From Cycas panzhihuaensis (lineage: Eukaryota; Cycadophyta), in contig CM041465.1 of assembly GCA_023213395.1 (NCBI GenBank), forward strand, positions 40,803,741 to 40,867,740: a stretch of DNA of 64,000 bases, given 5' to 3'. Shown here in pieces: positions 45,102 through 56,072 of this stretch (within the stretch, counting starts at the first letter, position 1; each line of letters starts with the position of its first letter). Position numbers and translations under genes: made by a program. Under the pieces are notes generated by a model. It had not been told where the DNA came from, made no database searches, and was given only the letters and a program-made list of their open reading frames with translations.

Positions 45102-46752
45102 ATGGCCAAGACAATCTTTTTCAGAGAGAATGACGACCCACGTATCCGCACGGAGTGGCAGGTGATGAATGTAGCAGATAAAAGAAAAAAATTGTTGACA
45201 AAAGCAGGGTTGCATAAATTTGTAATGGTAGGTATTTTTCCACATTCGAATAAGTTTTTGAATGTGGTTATACCATTATTAGTAGAACGTCCAGACATTT
45301 TGTAGATTTCTGTAGTAGCGCTGATAGGATTGCCAAATGAAGGTGAATTTATAAGATGAGATACTCAAATATCTCGTGAAGAGGCGGCAAGGCTAATTGG
45401 AGTAAATAGTAAAGATGCCTCTACCTCAGGCATTCGAATTGTGGGAATTCAATCCCCGGAGAAGAGATTTTTAGCTCATTTCATCTTCACTCGAATAGTT
45501 TTGAATCAGAAGAACTTCTTTGTACCTACAAATTTGAGGACAATGATCAACAAGGTGGCTCAAGGGAAACTCCTAAACTGGGCAAATTTTGTTGCAGGAA
45601 GAATTGTGCAGAATTTACAAACAGTTCAAGAGTCTATTAAAACTGTCACCTTTTATTATGTAACAGTTTTGCAAGGACTACTTATTTCTCAATGTCCAGA
45701 TATTGTAATGCCTGCACAAAAGGACAAACAAGCACTGTTAGCCTGTTGGACAAATAGTAGCATCATGGCTAAAAAATGGGGAGAAATACAAAATAAAATC
45801 CAAGAATGGGTGTAGAGACAATACAACATGAGAACAGTAACAGTTGAAATTAAAAGTCAAGCTATAAATCAAGGGGAGAAAGATAGAAGGATGGAAACCA
45901 AACTGCTAGAAGGATAGGTAGAAGGAGTTTAAAATGAGGAAGAAGTGCCAGAGGAGGAGGAGAAAAAGGATGAGAAGGAAGAAACAGAGTCAAAGGGAAA
46001 AAGGAAGCAAATCATACAAGAGGAAAAAGAAATGTAGCGAATTTCGAGATGTAAGAGGATAAGATTGGCCCGAGAAAAGAAGAAAAAAGAAATCATTGAA
46101 AAAATAGAGAATCAACCGCCAAAAATTGAATATAATGTGGACAAAGAGATATTGGAGAAGGGATTAGATCCCATGAAATGTGATCCTCAAGACGTATCCA
46201 ATTGAAAAACGTATTTCTTGGCCAAGGTAACTAGACAACTAGTTACGGAATTAGAAAACAGAGCCAAACCATGGGAGGAATGATTGAAAATAATTTAGCA
46301 GGTAACTGAGGAAAAATTGAAATCTTTAAAAACGTTTATGGAATAGGTCGATGATGTAGATGAAGAAGGTCCTCAGTTACGGTAATTTAAAGAGACATTT
46401 AATCAATCCATTCCAGGAGATATGCAGCCGGTATATCATAGGTTGGGAGCATGGATTCTGAAATCCTATAAGGAATCGGAGCGCCGTGAAACACTGTGGA
46501 AGGAACGGAATGCATATCGGCAAGAAATGGAATTTGTGCAAAGGGTTAATACTGAATTGAATCAAGAAATTGAGCAATTACATTCAGGAGAAATACCTAC
46601 ACTCACTCCTAGATACAATGTGGGATGTAGTTCTATTATGTGAATATTTGAAACAAAATGGGCTAAGACTACCCCCCCAAATTGCAAGGCCAGACATGGA
46701 ATACATTCAAAGAGAAAAAGCAAAAATTATAGAAAATCGGATGAAAAAATGA
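45102..46752 (+). pseudogene. G1 extra ORF downstream of integrase (aORF)
   Basis: The likely start is the ATG at 45102 (MAKTIFFRENDDPRIRTEW). Stops fall at about 45303 and 45356, but reading continues to the best piece, 45441-45815. That piece holds FLAHFIFTRIVLNQKNFFVP, LRTMINKV, LLNWANFVAGRIVQNL and LLISQCPDIV. A highly acidic and basic stretch follows (about 45940-46110), then ILEKGLDPMKCDPQDVSN, and a coiled-coil C-terminus with a final frame 46570-46752. G4 has a homologous ORF in the same place. Athila elements have an env-like ORF here and Tat/Ogre elements can carry extra ORFs. I see no membrane segment, so I do not call it env. Function unknown. Confidence 0.78.
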
Positions 46753-46815
46753 ATGCAAAAAGTTTTAAAATTTTGGAACAAGTAGGTTACTCATTCAAAG
46801 TGGTTATAGGGGAGA

Positions 46816-47394
46816 TGTGTGCAGCTGAAATATTACCTGTTTTGGGTAGATGAAGGTGTAACCAACGCTGACTGCAGGTGTAACCAGGTACAACCAACGC
46901 TGATTGCAGGTGCAACCATCACTGACTGTAGGTGCAACCAGGTGCAACAGCAGGTGTTACCTGGTGCAGCCAAGTGCGGACAGCAAGTACGACCAGGTGC
47001 AACTAGCATTGACAGAAGCACAACCGAGTGCAACCTGGGCAGGGACAATGCGATTAGGGCAACAACTAAAGAATTCGGGCAATATTAGTTAGGATTTTGA
47101 ACTACAAAGTAGTTATATAACTATGTAATTATGTAACTATGTAACTATGTAGAGAATATAAAGGATAGAACGAGGATAACTCAGGGCATGTGTAGAGATC
47201 ATCTGCATCATTGTATATTCTTGTGGGCTGTTGACTGTTGTTGTACTTGCTTCGGCCTACATTTGGTTGTGAGAGGACCAGATGCAGCGCCCTTTTGTCT
47301 AATGAAGTCGGTTATTTATGCTCCAATCTTGTACCTTTCTTTATGACTATGTATCTTTGAGTATGGTTAATTGGTAACAAGGAAGGCGCACACA
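46816..47394 (+). repeat. 3' LTR of G1 with expanded tandem array
   Basis: A polypurine tract (aggggaga, 46808-46815) directly precedes TGTGTGCAGCTG. The array of gtgcaacca and gctgactgcag units extends over about 46856-47040, roughly 100 bases more than in the 5' LTR. It ends GCGCACACA, followed by the target duplication gtctt. Confidence 0.93.
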
Positions 47395-47642
47395 GTCTTC
47401 TCCTTTGGAATTCTGGCTCTTCGTTTTTGAATTTTGGCTCTTTGTTTTCTACTTTTTGCCATTTATTCTTCCTCTTTTTATAAAAGGAGGGGATTGGAGG
47501 ATGAGGAGAAAAAGAAAACTAGGCTTTTGTGGCCATTTAGCTTATAAGTTTTATGTGTTTTAATGGCTTCGTATGTTTTCGACTCTAAAGGACTACAGAT
47601 TATAAATTTTATGCATTAAGTTTCGAAGTATAAGAGAGGGAA
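47395..47642 (+). other. H1 part 4: 3' untranslated tail of the first K copy
   Basis: It aligns with 63090-63292 in the second copy (shared ttcttcctctttnta and aaaaggaggggattggag). It ends with a polypurine tract, aagagagggaa, just before the shared LTR. No coding content. Confidence 0.8.
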
Positions 47643-48046
47643 TGTTGGGTGTATATGCTCCTCTCCCTTTTGTACATTTCATACTATCATGAATCGGGAA
47701 TTCATTTGACTAAGTCTATCTATTATCTGGATGGATATTCATGATTATGTAATGGTTGCTTTGTTTTCTCTCTTTTTCCCACACATTCTAATCTACTTTT
47801 TCCATCCATTCCATTTTATTTAACTTTTCACTTTTCTATTCATGTGTGATGTTCATATTCATCAACATGATTTTTTTTTTTTCACATATGAATTCTTGTT
47901 GTATACTATGTACATAGTATTTTAAAATTTTCCCCAAAAAAACAATTATCTTAAGTTATCTTGAATTCTTCATGTAAATTTTCTAAAAACACTATGCAGA
48001 CCAATCTATTTTTCCTTATTAATCCTTTGTTGGAAAGGCGCGAAAA
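47643..48046 (+). repeat. Shared LTR between two tandem K copies
   Basis: It starts TGTTGGGTGTATATG right after the polypurine tract of H1 and ends near ggaaaggcgcgaaaa. It matches 63293-63685. It is the 3' LTR of H1 and at the same time the 5' LTR of the next copy, whose gag begins downstream. A primer-site candidate, tggcgacc, is at 48063-48070. The exact right end is uncertain. Confidence 0.78.
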
Positions 48047-48189
48047 TTTTGGGTAATAGTTTTGGCGACCATACTAGAGAGACTTCTTTCCAACTTTTTT
48101 TCACTTGTTTATTTCTCTTTTTTTCTATCCTTCACACTTGCATGGTATAATTGCTCCCTTTTGAACTAGATTCTTTTAGAAAACCATAT

Positions 48190-49480
48190 ACTCACCTAGA
48201 CAAGGCTAAGGGCTTTGAAGAGGAACTTCTTCATTCCTCTCTTGAGATAAAGCCTAAAGACATTTCAAGTTTGTCGATTCACCCTCTCAAGTAGGAAACT
48301 GAAATAGAGCTGACACTTTAGCTTAAAAATCCATTCTATCACCAAGAGAGTGAATCTGATTCAAATTCAGCTACGCATATGGAAGATCAAGATGCTAGTA
48401 GGAACCGTAACTAATAGGGGGAAGATACTCTTCCTTAGGTGCAGAATAATCCACTGAACCTTGGAGATGACTTACATGATGTCTCGAATAAGGTATGGGC
48501 TGCCACGCCCAATGGAGGAAAATCACCCTTCACCGGTGAACAACAAATTGAAGCCTTTTCAAGCAATGCCCATATGTTCAATATTTAGCACCATGATGTT
48601 GCGGTCCAACTAGTTGTATATGCACTAGAAAGAGAAGTTTCTTTATGGTATCAGTGCTTGCCTAGGGCCTCCATCCATGGGTGGGGGGATGTGATCAAGG
48701 TCTTTGGGGCCAAGTACTTTTGTAAAAAGACCATGCTCGCATTGGTCAAGGAGCTCTCTGATATTAAAAAGGGACCCAAAGAATCTATCCAAGAATACAC
48801 TGAGCCTAGTCTCGAATTAGTCCTTAGAAGGATTAGTCTTGAATTCTATTTGACAGAACCATGCCAGAGAGAGTAGTTCATAAAAGGCCTAAACAGTGAA
48901 ATTACATTGGTAGTGGTCCATAAATTCCCAGATAGCGTAAAGGAGAACAAAGCATTATCCTTGAAAATTGAATTATTTAATACCTAGTATGGGTTAATGG
49001 CTTCCTCTCGAGGAGATGCTCCTGCTATTAGGGCAAAGAGAGGAAATGTCCTTGAGTCCAATCCTACCACATTGTCTTGAATGGATCCTCAAACTTTTTT
49101 TACAAACAAGAAGGTCCAAAATGAGAACGCATACCTAAAAAGGATGCTAGAGGGCAAGGATATTCAACAACAACCTCTAGTCACAGTATCAAAAGACAAG
49201 CCTACTAACAATGTGGAAGCATCTCTTGATGATTTAATTAACAAAACTATGGTTAGGGATCTCATTCTTGAGCCTAAGGAGACCTCAACCACTTACAATC
49301 AACCTCCTTTCTCAGATTTGGATATGCCTAATTTCGTTGATAAAGAAAATCCTTAATGGGCATATGGAGGAGTGGTTGTTATCACTTGAGCCCAAGTTGT
49401 GCAAGCCGCACAGCATGCTCAAGCATCCAATCAAGGAGGCCAAAAGACCCCCTAGTTAAAGCCCCAACAAACGTTCCCCC
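48190..49480 (+). pseudogene. gag: K gag remnant
   Basis: Recognisable gag sequence runs from about 48520: REVSLWYQCLPRASIHGWGD, then the FGAKYFCKK block, KGPKESIQEYTEPSLELVLR, and FIKGLNSEI after a stop at 48874-48876. This is the order of the retrotransposon gag capsid domain (W-x-x-L, then F, then EY/F-x-R-F). Downstream pieces at 49081-49356 are hydrophilic. No zinc knuckle is visible. A run of about 13 C (49487-49499) follows a proline-rich stretch. Many stops are present and the start is not defined. Confidence 0.75.
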
Positions 49481-49859
49481 CATACCCCCCCCCCCCCCCT
49501 CGAGATGAAAACTATAGAGGTACTCGTGGTTTCCAGAGAAATCCTACCCCTAGGAATTTTTTACCCCCACAAGGTCAACTTATTCCTTGAAGGATGAATT
49601 TCTTTTCTAGCAAGCCCTTCAAGGAGTATGATATCATGAAATACCCAGCCTGGCTCTGAGCTAACATCAATCTCACCCAATTATTGACCCTCCTTGATCA
49701 AAGCACTAAGATGATTAGTCTATTGAAAAGTAAAGATTAGATACCTAAACCAGCTACCCAAGGGGCGCATGATGAAATAACAACCATGGTTGATAATCTT
49801 CCCTCTCCGACTTCATCCAATCTTGGGCCATTTTATCTCTCTCCTGGTTCCCCATAGAC

Positions 49860-50217
49860 ATATCCTGCATAACTGCATAATGGATTGTGTAGCAATCCAT
49901 AATTTGATGTCTTGTGTGACATGAAGTCCTTGGATTTGAAATGTGCGAAATCAATCCAGAATGTTTTGAGGTTTTAATAGGAGGAGTGTTACCTCAACTA
50001 GAATCGTCTAGGATATAGTGGTCAAAAAGTCACTACGAACCCTCAAGTAATAACAGTGATTGATGTGATAGCCGTTGATATAGAGCCCATCTATGGAATG
50101 TTGTTGGGAAGACAAGGGTTCATTAATATTGATGTTGTACCAAGCATTCATATGCCATACATCGCTTTTCCTATTAGGAAAGATTTGATTCAACTCTTGA
50201 GGGAAGATAGAGAAAAG
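49860..50217 (+). pseudogene. pol: K protease C-terminal remnant
   Basis: After shifts, the translation shows VITVIDVIAVDIEPIYGMLL followed by GRQGF and MPYIAFPIRKDLIQLLRED. This resembles the end of gypsy proteases of the Athila/Tat branch, where a D-V-V/I-V-D-I-P-P-x-Y-G-M-L-L block occurs. The D-S/T-G active site itself is not visible upstream. The frame is cut at 50218 by a TRIM-like repeat. Confidence 0.55.
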
Positions 50218-50538
50218 TGTTAAGATCGTCGTTACACCAAAACCTCAAGGTGTTAATGTCCAATACAAATCTCGTATCTGAACACCCCACAGGGTGGTTA
50301 GTCCCAAGGCCCAAGGTGGCGGTTAGTCCATGTAAACAATCCCTGCGATGCGGCAGTTAGTCCAACACGCCCTCTCCGACGTTACTCGAGGGAAATTGAT
50401 CCTAGGGTGAGGCTCTAATACCATGTTAAGATTGCACCAAAACCTTGAGGTGTTAGTGTCCGATACAAATATCGTATCTAAACACCCCATAGGGCAGTTA
50501 GTCCGAGGGCCCAGGGTGTCGGTTAGTCCACGTAAACA
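50218..50538 (-). repeat. TRIM-like direct repeat pair with a primer site between
   Basis: Two copies of about 115-121 bases (50218-50338 and 50424-50538) start TGTTAAGAT and end GTAAACA. Between them lies a short spacer ending in gctctaatacca, the reverse of an initiator tRNA-Met type primer site, directly against the right repeat. This is the layout of a tiny non-coding LTR element in minus orientation. A target duplication is not clear: aaaag occurs before the left repeat and again at 50564-50568, but not at the repeat end. Confidence 0.6.
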
Positions 50539-50619
50539 ATCCCCAAGATAATGAGTATCTAGGAAAAGACATTTAGGATCGCTCATATCGATATGCAAGA
50601 TTAGGAACCCACAATAGAA

Positions 50620-51075
50620 GAAGAAGCCTACTATTTATAGAGTGATGTTGTCGATGATATTTGGATTATGCACTTCAATGGGGTCAAATCAGATGTTGAA
50701 GCTAGTGCAGGCACCATCCTGGAATCTCCTCATATCATGTCTTTGTCTTTTTTTTTTTTCTTGTAAATTTTCATTTCAATGTACTAATAATTCTGCTTGG
50801 TATGAAAGCTTTGATTTGGGGCCTAAACAAGGCCAAAGAATTAAAAGTGAAGATTCTCAAGGTTTCTGGGAACTCTGAATTAGTCATAAATCAAATCAAG
50901 GCTTTATGTTCAATTAAATGCAAGAAATTAGGAAGCTATAGAGAAAGAGTGCTTCAAATGATTGATCATTTTAAAGCCTTCTCGATCTCTTATATCTCCA
51001 AAGAAGGCAACTAGCTAGTTGTTTCATTGGTTGTTATTGCTTTTCTTCTAGAAATTGATTCAATTGATCCCAGAA
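50620..51075 (+). pseudogene. pol: K archaeal-type RNase H (aRNH) remnant
   Basis: The order of blocks is that of the second RNase H of Tat elements: IWIMHFNGVKSDVEASAGTI, then after a T-run CTNNSAWYE and a one-base shift KALIWGLNKAKELKV, then VSGNSELVINQI and FKAFSISYISKEGN. All three acidic positions are damaged: F-D-G reads F-N-G, A-E-Y-E reads A-W-Y-E, and G-D-S reads G-N-S. The domain would degrade RNA in RNA:DNA hybrids. Here it follows the protease remnant with no RT before it. Confidence 0.75.
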
Positions 51076-51079
51076 CAAA

Positions 51080-51481
51080 ATAATTGAGACCATTTCTAGA
51101 CCATATATTCCCAACAATGTTGATTATTGCCAAGTCATCGAAAAGGATGATCAAATTTGCCATTTTTTTCAAAATAAAGAGGATTTCGTTAGTCAACATG
51201 TTGAGGGATCTAGCCTTTTCTCAGACAAAGCAAACCCATCCGATAAAATGGATTAGGAAGGTACTATTCCACTCAAAGCAAATAGAGTTCCAAAGGGAAT
51301 GATCCCTTCAGAAATTCTATTTAACATGAATGATTCTCCAATGTTTAAACTAGAAATCAATGAAATCTCAATAAAGCCTTTGAAGAATAGTATATTGGTC
51401 AACCTAGGCATTCAAGAGGAGCCTAGAATGATTCACATCAATCAAGCACATACCATCCCAATGAAGTCCACAATCAAACTC
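51080..51481 (+). pseudogene. pol: K pre-RT motif, cut by C4
   Basis: The frame 51299-51481 contains ILVNLGIQEEPRMIHINQ, similar to the L-G-x-x-E/D-x-P-x block that precedes RT in Athila/Tat polyproteins (INVGTKEDPKWIQVG in G1). C4 inserted at 51482, and on its far side (59125 on) no RT can be recognised. Confidence 0.5.
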
Positions 51482-52026
51482 TGTTGGAAATGGCATTAAG
51501 CCTACAATACCCAAGATCTAGAAGATAGTTCCTCTCTAGTTCTAGAATCAAAGAGATCTATACTTAGCAATGAAAGCTTAGTCAAGTAAACAATATAAAA
51601 GACTAAACATAAAAGAGCATAAGCAAGATGATACCAAAATGAGGAGGAGATGGAATTGGTCCAATCTCCAAATGAATATCAATTTGGTTAGCAAACTAGC
51701 AGCATAACAATATAGCTCAAACTCTATATAAGAAATATGAAAAATGGTCTCAATATATAGAGTGACAAAAGAGACCTAAGCCATTGGATGTTTGACAAGT
51801 GTTAAACATCTAAGCTACATGCCTTGCATGTAGGACATGTGTCCTTTTGGGCTCTCAAGTGAGCAAAAATGCATGAGGGTCATTTGCCCCTTAAGTGACA
51901 ATGTTATATCACTAGGAAAGAATGAGGGTGTGCACTTTATCACTTAAGTGATAAGTCACCCCATAAAGTACAAAATATACATGAAATAAAGTACATATAC
52001 TTAACATGTAAACATAAGGTTTAACA
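51482..52026 (-). repeat. 3' LTR of C4
   Basis: It runs from TGTTGGAAATGG to GGTTTAACA on +, next to the polypurine tract (52027-52037, ccccccttact on +). It contains the near-palindrome gatgtttgacaagtgttaaacatc. Confidence 0.94.
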
Positions 52027-52039
52027 CCCCCCTTACTGT

Positions 52040-53270
52040 TTACAATGTTAAGCTGGACCCTAGACCTTCTCTAAATTTTACAAATTTTTTTCTACCAAAA
52101 GGCTTGGTAAAGATATCTGTTGTCTGCTGCTGTGTAGGTCTATACTGGAGGTTGATCTCAACGTTCTGCACATGGTCTCTGATGAAGTGATGATGAACCT
52201 CAATGTGTTTGGTCCGCGCATGAAAGACTGGATTCTTGGCCAACTTGAGCACACTTTGATTATCACAATATATCCTAGTGGGGTGATCCTACTCAAGTCC
52301 AAGCTCTCCAAGAATCCGATGAAGCCAGATAGCCTCACAAGCTGTGTTGACTACAACATTGTACTCTGCTTTCGTGGAGGACAAAGTGACATTGGGTTGC
52401 TTCTTACAACTCCAGAACCAAGGGTAAAACAATATTCCAAGGTGGATCTCCGACTATCCTAGCATCCTGCCCAATCAGAGTCTGAGAACCCTTCTAACAT
52501 GAAGTCCCCATTATGTGCATATTGAAGGCCATGCTACAATGTGCCTTTCATATATTTCAGTATGCATTTTATTACATTCCAACGGTTTTGATTGGGTTGA
52601 GACATGTATCTGGAGCAAATCCCAACAGCAAATGAAATGTCCAACCTAGTGTTGGTGAGGTAGATGAGGCTACTGATCAATTTCCAGAAGAGAGTGGGAT
52701 CTGTTGGTTCAGCTTCCTCATTGAGAGTCAACTTTCTTCCATATTCCATGGGTGCAGGTGTTGGTTTACGGTCATGCATCCCGAATCGCTACAAAATATC
52801 CCAAAAATATTTTGCTTGGGAGATGAAGATATAGCCTACCAGTTGCCATACCTCAAAGCCTAGAAAATAATGTAGAAGTCCAAGATCTGTCATCTCGAAA
52901 CTTCTCTTCAAATCACCTTGGAGAATCTGTACAATCTTAGTGTCATTACCAGTGATCACTAAGTCATCCACGTGCAAGACAATAAAAATAGCATGGTCTT
53001 TCCCAACTTTGATGTACAAGTTAGGATCTGATGTAGATCGATGCAAACCATATCTCAAGAAATAATCATCGATTTTAGAGTACCATGCTCATGGGGTTTG
53101 TTTCAAGCCATACAAAGCCTTTTTCAAGCGACAAACCATGTGCTCCTTGCCTTGTACTTTGTAACCAAGAGGTTGCTTCAAATATACCTCCTCTTGAAGA
53201 TCACCATTGAAAAAGATGCAAAGGTCTCCTCATAATCAATGCCTTCCTTTTGTTTGAAGCCCTTTGCAAC
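52040..53270 (-). pseudogene. pol: C4 reverse transcriptase and RNase H remnant
   Basis: Minus-strand pieces from high to low coordinate: the RT catalytic block LHVDDLVITGND (about 52945-52980; histidine for tyrosine in YVDD, both aspartates kept), KRSFEMTDLGLLHYFLGFEV, TPAPMEYGRKLTL, NTRLDISFAVGICSRYMSQP, then RNase H with [18 protein letters not shown] and DIFTKPFGRKKF. The RNase H catalytic region (52300-52440) is present but shifted. The last codons lie just before the polypurine tract. Confidence 0.88.
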
Positions 53271-54950
53271 AAGTCAGCCCTTTTGGCGTTTGAGTGTACC
53301 ATCAGAATGGAATTTGGTCTTGTAGACCCATTTGCAACAGATTGCCTGTTTGTGCTTAGGCAATCCTACTAAATCCCATGTTGCATTCTTTTCAATAGAA
53401 TGGATTTCTTCATCCATGGCAGCCTTCCAATTATCATTTTTATATGCCTCCTCAAAAGTGGAAGGCTCACCAACACAAAGCACTTCAATTATAAGTGCGA
53501 CCGTCCTAAACAGTCTGAGTATACCATTTGGGCAACTTTTTGACTGATGTAACTTGAACCTCAATATCTTCTGGTTGGAGTGGTTGATCAACAGAAGATG
53601 TACTAGGATCAAATGGAGCAGAATTTGATGATGTGGACTGACTAACTAGTGCGGATGATATATATGGTGTGGAAGATTGAGAGGGAAGGAACGCCTCAAC
53701 AATCGTTTTGCCTTTATTAAGAGGAGGTTGGATGGATGTTGATTCCAACTCCTTATGTTCATCTTCAGCAAAGATTACATCTCTTAAGAGATGCATTTTA
53801 TTCCCAACAGGATCATACAACTTGTAAGCCTTTCTATGAATGGCACAGCCTACAAAAATGCATTTTAGACTATGTTTGTCTAACTTAGATCTTTGTTGAT
53901 CAGGGATGTGCATATAAGCAGTGCACCCAAATGTCCTCAAATGGCTAACAGTAGGCTTTTTGCCAGACCAAACCTCCTCTGGTGTGATGTTGGTGATTGT
54001 TGATGTAGGACTCTGATTTGCCACATAAGCAGCTGTGTAGAATGCTTCTGGCCAGTATGCTCGTGTAAGTCCTTTCACATGCATCATAGCTTTGGCTTTG
54101 TTTGCCAAAGTTCTATTCATTCATTTGGAGACTCTGTTTTGTTGAGGAGTATGAGGAATGGTAATTTGTCTCCGAATGTCGTTATCCTTGCAGTATTGGT
54201 GAATTCCTTTGAAGTGAATTCACCTCCATTGTCTGACCTTAGAATTTTGATTGAATGGCCAGACTCATTCTCCACTTCAAATTTGAATTCTTTGAACTTT
54301 TGGAATGCTTCAAATTTGTGTTTGATGAAGTAGACTCAAACTTTGTGAGAAAAGTCATCTATGAAGGAGATGTAGTACAATGCTTTTCCAAAAGATGTCG
54401 TGGACATAGGTCCACATAGATCCGAGTGGATCAGCTACAAAGGATGTGATGCACACCATGCTTTGCTTTAGGAAAAGGCAATCGATGTTGTATCCCCATA
54501 ATACAAGCTTTACAAAGACATTTTGAACCATATAGCTTTGGAAGCCCATGCACCATGTTCTTATTCATCATCAGCTTGATGTTGTCTGAGCTTAGGTAGC
54601 CTAAATGTTGATGCCAAAGTTGCATCTTTGTCAATGATTGTGTGATAGAGTAAGCATAATCAAGTGTTATATTATTTGCATCCAACTTATAAATACCATG
54701 GTGTTCATGACCAATGGCTACAACTTGATCATGCTTGTCACTAATGACACATTTCCCATTTGTGAACAAAAAGTTCATATGTTGCTTGTCCAATTGGCTA
54801 ATAGATAGCAGACTCTTCTCCATGGAAGGGATTAGGTAGGCATCACCATTGGAAAATGTGGAAGAAGGATTTGAGGGAAAATGAAATGAGGCAACTTTGC
54901 CTAACCTGAAATCTACATTGATTCATTATTGGCAAAGGTCATTAATTGAC
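53271..54950 (-). pseudogene. pol: C4 integrase and linker remnant
   Basis: The pre-integrase zinc region is in 54823-54431 (LWHQHLGYLSSDNIKLMMNK and CKACIMG). The core follows with broken frames between 54430 and 54120. From 54120 the frame reads MNRTLANKAKAMMHVKGLTR, YVANQSPTSTITNITPEEVW and KPTVSHLRTFGCTAYMHIP, the normal end of copia integrase. The RT linker with DNWKAAMDEEIHSIEKNATW and KWVYKTKFHSDGT is at 53612-53274. Several frameshifts break it into pieces. Confidence 0.88.
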
Positions 54951-56072
54951 TTTTTCCTTCTTTGATGTCATAAAGAGTTCTTACTCCCAGTCATGCGACC
55001 AGATGCCCTCGAGTCAATGATCCATGTCTGATCAACCTCTGACTTCTGATAAGCATAAAATAGCTTATCCTCATCCACAAACTGATTAAAGTGGCGTTGA
55101 TTACCACCTTTGAAACCCCCCTTCCTCTTTGACCTCCTCAATATGCACCTCGATTTGGTCGAGGAGGTTGTTGCTGCTATTGTTGTTGAAACCGTTCTTT
55201 GCTATTGGAGCTAGCCGACGAGGTTGCTACCTCGACATCACTTGGCGTGGTTCTTGATGTCGTGTCGTTTGGAGATCAACTTGTTTTTTTCTGCAATCAG
55301 AAGCTATGTGGCCAACCTTACCACAATAATGACAAATGACATTGGCTTTTAAGGTGCCAATGTTCATGTTCCCAAACTGTTTTGTGAGTGAAGGTTTGGG
55401 ATTTTGCTTGGCCTTCAATTTGGTCGTCAATGCTCCTGAAGTAGATGGCTCATCATCATTTTCCTTGTCATAAATTTACTCCTCTTGAAGTAACAAACTT
55501 TCAATTTGATTGAAAGACATACTTGAAAGTGAGCCATCTCGTATAACAGATGATATGAATCCATTAAAATCCTTAGGTAATGGTTGAACAATTGTTGTTA
55601 CAAGCTCATCCCTAGAAGTTGGTTTTCCTAATGTATTCAATTCATTACATATTTCCTTGATGGAAGAAAGGAATGCCAACATAGGCTTTACAAATTTCAA
55701 AGAATATAATTTTGCTTTCACCATCAAAATGCAAGCTTCATCTCGCCTTTCATACAAAGAGGACAAAGTGTCCCAGGCTTCCTTAGAAGTTTAAGCACAC
55801 ATAATATTTTGATCAACATGAACCTCAATAATCATATGTAAGAATGCCAAGGTAATTTCGTCCTTGGCCTCCCAAGTAGCAACATAATCAGGATCTGGAT
55901 GAACAATAACACCTTCACGTTCCACAGGTACAGGTTGGGGAATTTTGCCAGAAACATGAACCCAAAATTCATTCATTTTTAAGAGGTTTTGTGTTTGCCT
56001 CTTCCACTCTTGATAATTATCTTGACCTATTAATTTGATGGTACACGCATTTAGCATGTTTAGAACAGCCAT
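54951..56072 (-). pseudogene. gag: C4 gag, zinc knuckle and protease remnant
   Basis: The ATG at 56070-56072 starts MAVLNMLNACTIKLIGQDNY, followed by the EWKRQTQNLLKMNEFWVHV block of copia gag. A stop at about 55791 precedes the second half (LNTLGKPTSRDELVTTIVQP, PKDFNGFISS). The knuckle CHYCGKVGHIASDC is intact (about 55300-55341). The protease site reads W-I-I-D-S-R-A-S (about 55000-55025): the glycine of D-S-G is arginine, so it would be inactive. Confidence 0.88.

Larger units (their letters stand above)
21080..47394 (+). mobile_element. Ty3/gypsy element G1 (Athila/Tat type) with nested insertions
   Basis: The LTRs are 21080-21558 and 46816-47394, and the target duplication gtctt is perfect (21075-21079 and 47395-47399). 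The flanks rejoin into the K-family sequence seen intact near 63080. Without G2 (22953-28439) and C3 (30623-42273) the element is about 9.2 kb: LTR, primer site, gag with three or more zinc knuckles, protease, RT, RNase H, integrase, extra ORF, polypurine tract, LTR. Absence of a chromodomain, the WSYKDLKGIHPEVGEHKIDL block and the third ORF point to the Athila/Tat branch. All genes are broken. Confidence 0.93.

Noticed and set aside
45102-45305. Host gene starting MAKTIFFREND
   Set aside because: Homologous sequence in G4 at the same place after integrase shows that it belongs to the retroelement.
46833-47092. Frames with repeated Cys, Thr and Gly
   Set aside because: They translate the tandem array of the G1 LTR.
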